In this document: positions 7,424 to 11,930 of the stretch, piece by piece | Position numbering within the stretch: position 1 is the first letter of the stretch | Layout of the letters: each line of letters begins with the position of its first letter | Assembly: GCA_030617565.1 (NCBI GenBank) | Contig: JAUWVE010000032.1 | Coordinates: 1-11,930, forward strand | DNA length: 11,930 nucleotides | Reading direction: 5' to 3' | Source of the DNA: Gammaproteobacteria bacterium | Lineage (GTDB): Bacteria; Pseudomonadota; Gammaproteobacteria; BMS3Bbin11 | Translations under genes and position numbers: made by a program | The notes under the pieces: generated by a model | The model's input: only the letters and a program-made list of their open reading frames with translations | What the model was told of the DNA's origin: nothing | Databases searched by the model: none

Positions 7424-7636
7424 ATGGGTGGCTCTATAAATATTTCGGTCAACGGTGACAGCCGTAAGCTTGGTTTACCTTCTACCATCGTAGATCTGAC
7501 AGATGCCATGGCATTACAGGGTAAACGGTTTGCTGTGGAAGTGAATGGCGAAATTGTTCCAGCCTCCCAGCATGCCAGCCACGAGCTGCATGAAAATGAC
7601 AAGGTGGAGATAGTCGGGGCGATTGGCGGGGGATAA
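7424..7636 (+). CDS. thiS: Sulfur carrier protein ThiS
   Basis: Small ubiquitin-fold protein that carries sulfur as a C-terminal thiocarboxylate to the thiazole synthase ThiG. It is 70 residues and ends IVGAIGGG; the C-terminal diglycine, where ThiF adenylates and sulfur is loaded, is present. The N-terminal INISVNGDSRKL matches the first beta strand of the family. It starts nine bases downstream of thiC with only a weak ribosome binding site, so translation may be coupled to thiC. ThiF and a sulfur donor (IscS or ThiI) must be encoded elsewhere. The identification rests on length, GG terminus and position before thiG. Confidence 0.95.
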   Translation: MGGSINISVNGDSRKLGLPSTIVDLTDAMALQGKRFAVEVNGEIVPASQHASHELHENDKVEIVGAIGGG

Positions 7637-7643
7637 AAACCAT

Positions 7644-7678
7644 CGTTTATGTATTACGTTTTACGTGTTACGTGGAAC
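7644..7678 (+). repeat. Heptamer array between thiS and thiG
   Basis: About five consecutive 7-base units (7644-7650 to 7672-7678), the middle three being GTATTAC, GTTTTAC and GTGTTAC, flanked by degenerate units. They lie in the 68-base gap inside the presumed thi operon, 16 bases before the GAGGTGA ribosome binding site of thiG. Unlike the two arrays around acs, I see no convincing inverted partner. It may shape thiG translation or simply be a passive repeat. Confidence 0.6.
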
Positions 7679-7704
7679 AGTTTCTTAATTTTCTGAGGTG
7701 AGTT

Positions 7705-8496
7705 GTGTCACAAAATACGAATGATCCGCTAGTCATAGCGGGGGTTGAATATACATCCCGACTGCTGGTAGGTACGGGAAAATATAAAGATATGGCTGAA
7801 ACAGAGGCCGCTATACAGGCCAGTGGGGCGGAGATCATTACTATCGCCATACGGCGCACGAACATCGGACAGAATCCGGATGAGCCGAATATCCTGGATG
7901 TATTAACGCCGGAAAAATACACCATTTTGCCCAATACCGCAGGTTGTTATACCGTAAAAGATGCCGTTAGAACCTGTATGCTGGGGCGGGAATTACTCGA
8001 TGGTCATAAGCTTTGCAAGCTTGAAGTGCTGGGTGATGAGAAAACGCTCTACCCGGACATGCCTGCCACCATGGAAGCTGCCGAGATACTGGTTAAAGAT
8101 GGCTTTAACGTCATGGTCTATATGAATGATGACCCGATACTGGCGAAACGCCTGGCAGAAATGGGCTGTGTAGCCGTGATGCCGCTGGCTGCACCGATCG
8201 GTTCAGGGCTAGGTGTGCGCAATCCGCATAACATACGTTTCATCGTTGAAGAAGCGACGGTACCAGTTCTGGTTGATGCCGGTGTCGGTACTGCCAGCGA
8301 TGCGGCTGTTGCAATGGAGCTTGGAGTTGATGGCGTGCTGATGAATACGGCAATTGCAGCGGCCAACAAGCCAGTGTTGATGGCTTCCGCAATGAAAAAA
8401 GCAGTCGAGGCCGGACGTGAGGCATGGCTGGCTGGACGCATGCCGCGTAAGGCTTATGCTTCGGCTTCTTCGCCCGAGAGTGGGCTGATTGATTAG
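7705..8496 (+). CDS. thiG: Thiazole synthase ThiG
   Basis: TIM-barrel enzyme that builds the thiazole phosphate half of thiamin from 1-deoxy-xylulose-5-phosphate, ThiS-thiocarboxylate and dehydroglycine. The 263-residue reading starts at GTG 7705, preceded by a good GAGGTGA (7695-7701). Family signatures: LLVGTGKYKD near the N-terminus, LPNTAGC at 75-81, the Schiff-base lysine in CKLEVLGD (K105), PIGSGLGV, and DAGVGTASDAAVAMELG for phosphate binding. It ends in the usual YASASSPESGL. The dehydroglycine supplier (ThiO or ThiH) and thiE are absent here, and trmB, a common downstream neighbour, is replaced by a repeat-rich spacer. It shares the riboswitch-controlled transcript with thiC and thiS; the heptamer array just upstream may influence its expression. 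Confidence 0.97.
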   Translation: MSQNTNDPLVIAGVEYTSRLLVGTGKYKDMAETEAAIQASGAEIITIAIRRTNIGQNPDEPNILDVLTPEKYTILPNTAGCYTVKDAVRTCMLGRELLDGHKLCKLEVLGDEKTLYPDMPATMEAAEILVKDGFNVMVYMNDDPILAKRLAEMGCVAVMPLAAPIGSGLGVRNPHNIRFIVEEATVPVLVDAGVGTASDAAVAMELGVDGVLMNTAIAAANKPVLMASAMKKAVEAGREAWLAGRMPRKAYASASSPESGLID

Positions 8497-8498
8497 TT

Positions 8499-8760
8499 TT
8501 TTGTGCTGGCGCACGGCTGTGACCTTTTCATTTTTATTCATTTGCATGATTTAATCTGAGCTTTTCGCCCTTCATGGGCGAGTTCATTTCTTTTGTACGG
8601 ACAAAAGAAACAGAACCAAAGAAAAGCCGCCCCGATGTGTTGGCCTGCGGCTACTCTGCGCGCTTCAGTCTGAACCGGGCGCGGTGAACTCGCTTCGCTC
8701 AGACATGCACCGCGCTTTATCCGGCCCAGCCTTCCAGTGCTCGACAACCCAAAAGGGGAT
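8499..8760 (+). repeat. Left arm of large composite inverted repeat
   Basis: It starts two bases after the thiG stop with TTTTGTGCTGGCGCACGG, then an AT-rich variable part, then a structured block from about 8557. That block contains the small hairpin CGCCC-TTCAT-GGGCG (8566-8580), a perfect 10-base inverted repeat TTTCTTTTGT / ACAAAAGAAA (8587-8596 and 8601-8610), GTGAACTCGCTTCGCTCAGACA (8683-8704 in outline) and CCCAGCCTTCC further in. The same elements occur in the same order on the minus strand at 9226-8938. Blocks of this type look like intergenic repeats I have seen in other proteobacterial genomes, but I cannot name the family. A minus-strand reading frame here (8538-8852) shows no protein-like features and I do not call it. 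Confidence 0.65.
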
Positions 8761-8816
8761 GAAAACCAGGGGAAATAGGAAAGGTTAAAGGGGAAAGGAA
8801 AGTCAAAAGCCTGTAA

Positions 8817-8899
8817 GTCATTGCGAGGAACGTAGTGACGAAGCAATCTCATGATGCTGGATCGAATTTAGGAGATTGCCGCGCTACGCTCGCAATGAC
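8817..8899. repeat. GTCATTGCGAG palindromic element
   Basis: 83-base imperfect palindrome with perfect 11-base ends GTCATTGCGAG (8817-8827) and CTCGCAATGAC (8889-8899). The arms continue as ...AAGCAATCTC on the left and GAGATTGCCGCGCTACG... on the right, with a length difference of about five bases between arms. Intergenic repeats with this wording are scattered through many unrelated bacterial genomes and behave like MITE or REP-type elements. It lies at the centre of the thiG-asmA spacer, between the two larger inverted arms. A purine-rich tract with several G runs precedes it (8755-8798). Confidence 0.75.
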
Positions 8900-8937
8900 A
8901 AATAGATCTTGGTTTTGATGTTGATGTTGACCTTAAG

Positions 8938-9226
8938 TCCCGTTCAGGCTTGCCGAGAAGCGCAGGATGAGCTGGGGATTTCGGGGTGTGTTGTCTGAGC
9001 GATAGCGAGTTTCACACCCTGCCAGCTTATCTGAGCATCGCAGGGAACCCGAAGGGCAAGCATGCGGGTGCTCTTGATATTCTTTTGGTGTGTTTCTTTG
9101 AGCAAGCAAAGACAAAGTAACTCGTCCATGAAGGACGAAAAACTCATATCAATTCAAGAAATAGAATTAAAATAATGCTAGTAAGCCAGCGAGGGGCAAA
9201 ACTCTCAGCCGTGCGTCAGCACAAAA
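8938..9226 (-). repeat. Right arm of large composite inverted repeat
   Basis: Read on the minus strand from 9226, immediately after the asmA stop, it begins TTTTGTGCTGACGCACGG, matching the left arm at 20 of the first 21 positions. After an AT-rich part it repeats the structured block: hairpin CGTCC-TTCAT-GGACG (plus-strand 9123-9137), CAAAGAAAC, GTGAAACTCGCTATCGCTCAGACA, CCCAGCTCATCC and a final CCTGAACGGGAC. The order is the same as in 8499-8760, with roughly 70% similarity in the best part by eye. Minus-strand reading frames across it (8933-9115, 8944-9147) overlap one another, lack start signals and read like translated repeat. Confidence 0.65.
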
Positions 9227-11710
9227 TTAAAAATTATCATACATCTCATCAAGAGTTGGCGTTCTCTTCTCCATCTCTTCAAGAAGAGACCTGAGATAGT
9301 CGCGGTCGAGTAATTCACCGCAGAAGCCACTAAGGTCTTCTTCAGTGTGATTGCCGAATGCACGCCGAAAGGGGGCATGCAGAGGGCTAGTGATAAACTT
9401 GAAATAGGCACCGACAATATCCATGGGTTTGATTGATACTCTCAGGTCAGAAAATGTGCCTTTTATCCTCATGGGCGCCTGCAGCCCAAATAATCTGGCT
9501 TTTTTTGCTGTTGGAAAGAGTACCAATGATACTTTTTTTCCAGGAAAGTCCACTTTCAGGTTGCCTTTCATCCAGATTTTACTGGTATCAATAAAGAGCA
9601 GTTCTTCACTTAGCTGCCCATCATTGATATCAAGCAGTACCGTCCCGCAATTAAATTTCGATTCCTTTTTATTCAACTCAGGCAGGATGGCCAGGAAGAG
9701 GTTCACTGACCATAGATTGATGGCACTGGCATCGATGTTTTTTGGCCATAGTGCAAAATCGAACTGGCCATTGGCATGATCAAAGGCATGCTTGAGGTCT
9801 CTGCCAGACAGCTGCAGATCAACTCTTGTACTTATCAGGCCGTCAGCAGGAGAGTCAGGCAAGAAGTGTCTATAAAGAATGCCATAGTCAAATTTGTCCA
9901 TATTTAATTTGATATGCCCTTCAAGATTTTCATCATGCTGTTGCAGATCCAACTCTCCGGCTATGGATCCTCCGGGTACATTCAGCTCAAAGGTATCAAC
10001 GCTTAAGGAGTTTTCCCTTGCGTGCAGATTTAGTTTTCCACCTCCGAGTTTGTCCTTGCCAGATAGTACCTGCCTGGCTTCAAGCTGCAAGCTGACATCA
10101 ATATTGGGGTAATCGCGCGATTCCTGAAAGCCCTCATTCAATCCCTGTTGGACTAGCTCGATATTATCTTTCCTGTCACTGGCTGTTGATGCTGTGGGGC
10201 CGGTTTGAGGATATAGTGAGAAACCTTCAACTTTGAAGTCATTGATCTGGAAACTCTGGCTGATGAGGTTTAAGTTCCAGTGAGTTTTGCTGCCGCGGGT
10301 ATCAACAAAAACCTGGCCGCCGAGGTCGCTTTCGCCAATGAAGGCCTTGAGGTTACGGACACGAAAGCCTTTCGGGTCAACACTGAATTTCCCACTGAAA
10401 TGGTAAGGGCCGAAAGGTGGAATGTCAGTTTCCAGCAGCTTGTTCCAGTGGTCGAGGCGTTTCCCCTTGATTTCTATATCTACGATTAAGGATTGTTGAC
10501 TTATCGGCAGATCGACATTGCCAGTGAGTTTTATTTTCGAGTGACTGAGTGTGGCGCTCAGATCCAGATGGATCTTTTCCAGATGGGTAAAAAACTCGCT
10601 CATTCTATTTGAGGAGAGTTCCAGTTGCAGCGACTCGTCATCGATCTTGCCAGTGAATTCCAGCTTAACAGGCTTGTCAGGTTCAGCAACTAGTATCGCA
10701 GTTGAAAAAGTGATTTTACGGTTCTTATCATTTGCCGGGTTATGCAAGTTCCAGTGGCCTTCTGCCAGATCCAGTTTGAAAACAGATTGCTCAAGGATTT
10801 CTTTCAGATTACTTCCCTGCAGATCAGCCTTGAAAGCTATTTCACTACTATATGCATCAAGACCTTCGACAAGACCAAGCCATGAAAGCGACTTGCCGAT
10901 GTCAACTTCCTGTGCATCAAATTTAACCGTGCCGACAAGAGTCGGGTCTGAGTGCTTCAGCTGCATTTCCATGGTTACAGGTTTACCCGCAACCTGCCCC
11001 TGCAGCTCAAGTTCCCACGGTTTGTTGCTGATCAGATTCCGCAGCAGGTCAGATTTAGCCGTGAACGTATAAGGGATTTCATTACTGGTCCCTTCAAGTT
11101 TTGCAGTCAGGTAGGATTTATCGTGAGTATTGATGACCAGGCTATCTATATGATTTGAAAACTCTCGTCCAAGGCTTTCATCAGTATAATTCAGGTTTAG
11201 ATCAGTTAGCCTGAATTCTTCAATCCAGATTTTCTTCTCATCATTGCTTACATTTCCCGGCGCTGGGGGTTCACTTTCTGCGTTACTTTCTGTTCGTATG
11301 AATGATGCCCAGTTTTGTCTGCCATCACTGGTCTGCTCCAGGTTGATTTGTACCGATGAAGCAGAAACCTCAAGAAACTCCAGCTGCCCTGAGAATATAG
11401 GCAGCAGGGCCAGTTGTACACGCACTTCGTCCACACTGAGAATGTCCCCTGTAGACCATCCCGGCTGATTGGCGATATGCAGCTGGTCGACGACCAGGGT
11501 TGGAAAAAAGCTGATGGCCAGGCGCACTTCGCCATCAATGCGTACTTCCTGGCCCGTGACCTCAGTGGCCTTTTTGACAAACTGCTGACGCATGCTTTCC
11601 AGCGGCAGGCTGACTTTCGCATAGGACAATATGCCAATCAGCAGTGCGGTCAGTGCAATCAGGCCCACAACGGCACTGAAAGCGACAACAATGATTTTTC
11701 TTATGCGCAT
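9227..11710 (-). CDS. AsmA-family envelope protein
   Basis: 827 residues on the minus strand. The N-terminus MRIRKI followed by a hydrophobic helix at about residues 6-29 marks an inner-membrane anchor with the rest in the periplasm. The next segment, with VRIDGEVRLAISFFPTLVVDQLHIANQPGW, is the classical AsmA N-terminal domain. The long beta-rich middle and a segment at about 560-760 ending MRIKGTFSDLRVSIKP match the AsmA C-terminal domain. AsmA-like proteins belong to the bridge-like lipid transfer superfamily with TamB and YhdP and influence outer-membrane lipid balance. This one is clearly longer than E. coli AsmA (617 residues) and has a 65-residue tail after 762 that is acidic and probably helical (ELLDRDYLRSLLEEMEKR). 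The ribosome binding site is weak; the start is chosen by the signal-anchor. It converges on thiG and diverges from the gene at 11860. Confidence 0.9.
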   Translation of the reverse strand: MRIRKIIVVAFSAVVGLIALTALLIGILSYAKVSLPLESMRQQFVKKATEVTGQEVRIDGEVRLAISFFPTLVVDQLHIANQPGWSTGDILSVDEVRVQLALLPIFSGQLEFLEVSASSVQINLEQTSDGRQNWASFIRTESNAESEPPAPGNVSNDEKKIWIEEFRLTDLNLNYTDESLGREFSNHIDSLVINTHDKSYLTAKLEGTSNEIPYTFTAKSDLLRNLISNKPWELELQGQVAGKPVTMEMQLKHSDPTLVGTVKFDAQEVDIGKSLSWLGLVEGLDAYSSEIAFKADLQGSNLKEILEQSVFKLDLAEGHWNLHNPANDKNRKITFSTAILVAEPDKPVKLEFTGKIDDESLQLELSSNRMSEFFTHLEKIHLDLSATLSHSKIKLTGNVDLPISQQSLIVDIEIKGKRLDHWNKLLETDIPPFGPYHFSGKFSVDPKGFRVRNLKAFIGESDLGGQVFVDTRGSKTHWNLNLISQSFQINDFKVEGFSLYPQTGPTASTASDRKDNIELVQQGLNEGFQESRDYPNIDVSLQLEARQVLSGKDKLGGGKLNLHARENSLSVDTFELNVPGGSIAGELDLQQHDENLEGHIKLNMDKFDYGILYRHFLPDSPADGLISTRVDLQLSGRDLKHAFDHANGQFDFALWPKNIDASAINLWSVNLFLAILPELNKKESKFNCGTVLLDINDGQLSEELLFIDTSKIWMKGNLKVDFPGKKVSLVLFPTAKKARLFGLQAPMRIKGTFSDLRVSIKPMDIVGAYFKFITSPLHAPFRRAFGNHTEEDLSGFCGELLDRDYLRSLLEEMEKRTPTLDEMYDNF

Positions 11711-11859
11711 TCTTGATATCGCCAGTACGTTCGATTATTTTGTTCGGGGTGCTTTGTTTGATAGAATTTGAAGTTTGGCAGACTCAAAGATAAATATCGA
11801 GTCCGAAGCTATTAATTGTAAAGACTATTTATAAGAAACACTTACTTCTGAGAAACACT
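11711..11859. promoter_or_regulatory. Divergent promoter region with a 9-base direct repeat
   Basis: This AT-rich 149-base spacer separates asmA (minus) from the gene starting at 11860 (plus), so promoters for both should lie here. No box pair is convincing: TTGAAG at 11768 is followed at 17 bases by a poor TAAATA, and TTATAA at 11829 lacks a -35. AGAAACACT occurs twice, at 11834-11842 and 11851-11859, the second copy touching the ATG. That pair could be an operator or chance. Confidence 0.35.
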
Positions 11860-11930
11860 ATGTCTGCTATCCAGTTGAAAAATTACCGATTTATCCCTGT
11901 ATTCCTGTTGCTTGTTTTCGCCATGCTTGC
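11860..11930 (+). CDS. N-terminus of an exported or membrane protein (cut by window end)
   Basis: ATG 11860 opens a frame that runs to the end of the window, 23 complete codons. The first ten residues (MSAIQLKNYR) carry lysine and arginine and are followed by a hydrophobic run (FIPVFLLLVFAML). This is the pattern of a signal peptide or first membrane helix. A weak TGAGAAA lies upstream as a possible ribosome binding site. It is divergent from asmA across 149 bases. Too little is visible to suggest a function. Confidence 0.5.
   Translation, partial: MSAIQLKNYRFIPVFLLLVFAML

Noticed and set aside
5962..7602. Long minus-strand frames opposite thiC and thiS
   Set aside because: These are shadows of the coding strand. 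The plus-strand ThiC and ThiS match their families along their whole length.
8503..8535. Intrinsic terminator after thiG
   Set aside because: The GTGC-TGGC-GCAC stem has only four pairs and the following T-rich stretch is interrupted and displaced. The T run lies before the stem.
8755..8798. G-quadruplex in the purine-rich tract before the central palindrome
   Set aside because: There are several G runs, but only two reach four bases and the others are pairs, so any quadruplex would be weak and speculative.
8538..8852. 104-residue minus-strand frame in the thiG-asmA spacer
   Set aside because: It is a translation of the left repeat arm and of part of the central palindrome, with no start signal. 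Such frames are common artefacts in repeats.
8933..9147. Two overlapping minus-strand frames of 60 and 67 residues
   Set aside because: They read the right repeat arm in different frames. Composition is unlike the neighbouring proteins and nothing supports translation.
9423..11716. Plus-strand frames of 68-173 residues opposite asmA
   Set aside because: They lie antisense to a clear AsmA-family gene and have no ribosome binding sites or recognisable motifs.

Overview
This looks like a chromosomal stretch from a mid-GC proteobacterium, most likely a gammaproteobacterium. Three things point that way: the linkage acs / DEDDh exonuclease / cNMP-CBS-nucleotidyltransferase protein, a TPP-riboswitch-controlled thiC-thiS-thiG group, and a large AsmA-family protein. 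The genus cannot be fixed from the sequence. No transposase, integrase, phage gene, CRISPR array, tRNA or rRNA is visible.

Layout. (1) 2-388: 3' end of an unrecognised gene whose stop overlaps the GTG start of (2) a 619-residue protein with cyclic-nucleotide-binding, two CBS and GlnD-like nucleotidyltransferase (DUF294) domains. (3) 2285-2393: a palindromic repeat. (4) 2450-3136: a DEDDh 3'-5' exonuclease, start moved downstream to the codon with a ribosome binding site. (5) 3248-5185: acetyl-CoA synthetase (acs), flanked on both sides by heptamer-periodic inverted repeats. (6) 5367-5489: a sigma70-like promoter and TPP riboswitch leading into thiC, thiS and thiG (5537-8496). A third heptamer array lies between thiS and thiG. 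(7) 8497-9226: a 730-base gene-free spacer between the converging thiG and asmA. It is built as a layered imperfect inverted repeat around a central GTCATTGCGAG palindrome. (8) 9227-11710, minus strand: AsmA-family envelope protein. (9) 11860-11930: the first codons of a divergent gene for an exported or membrane protein, cut by the window end.

Functionally there are three blocks. The first is acetate activation (acs) with a putative signal-sensing nucleotidyltransferase and exonuclease that often travel with it. The second is the HMP-pyrimidine (ThiC) and thiazole (ThiS/ThiG) branches of thiamin synthesis under one TPP switch, without the other thi genes. The third is an envelope gene. The genes themselves are ordinary. 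The unusual content is between them: almost every longer spacer carries a structured repeat, of at least four kinds. The heptamer arrays (three different unit sequences, each phaseable as GTnnnnn) and the nested inverted repeat between thiG and asmA deserve the closest look.
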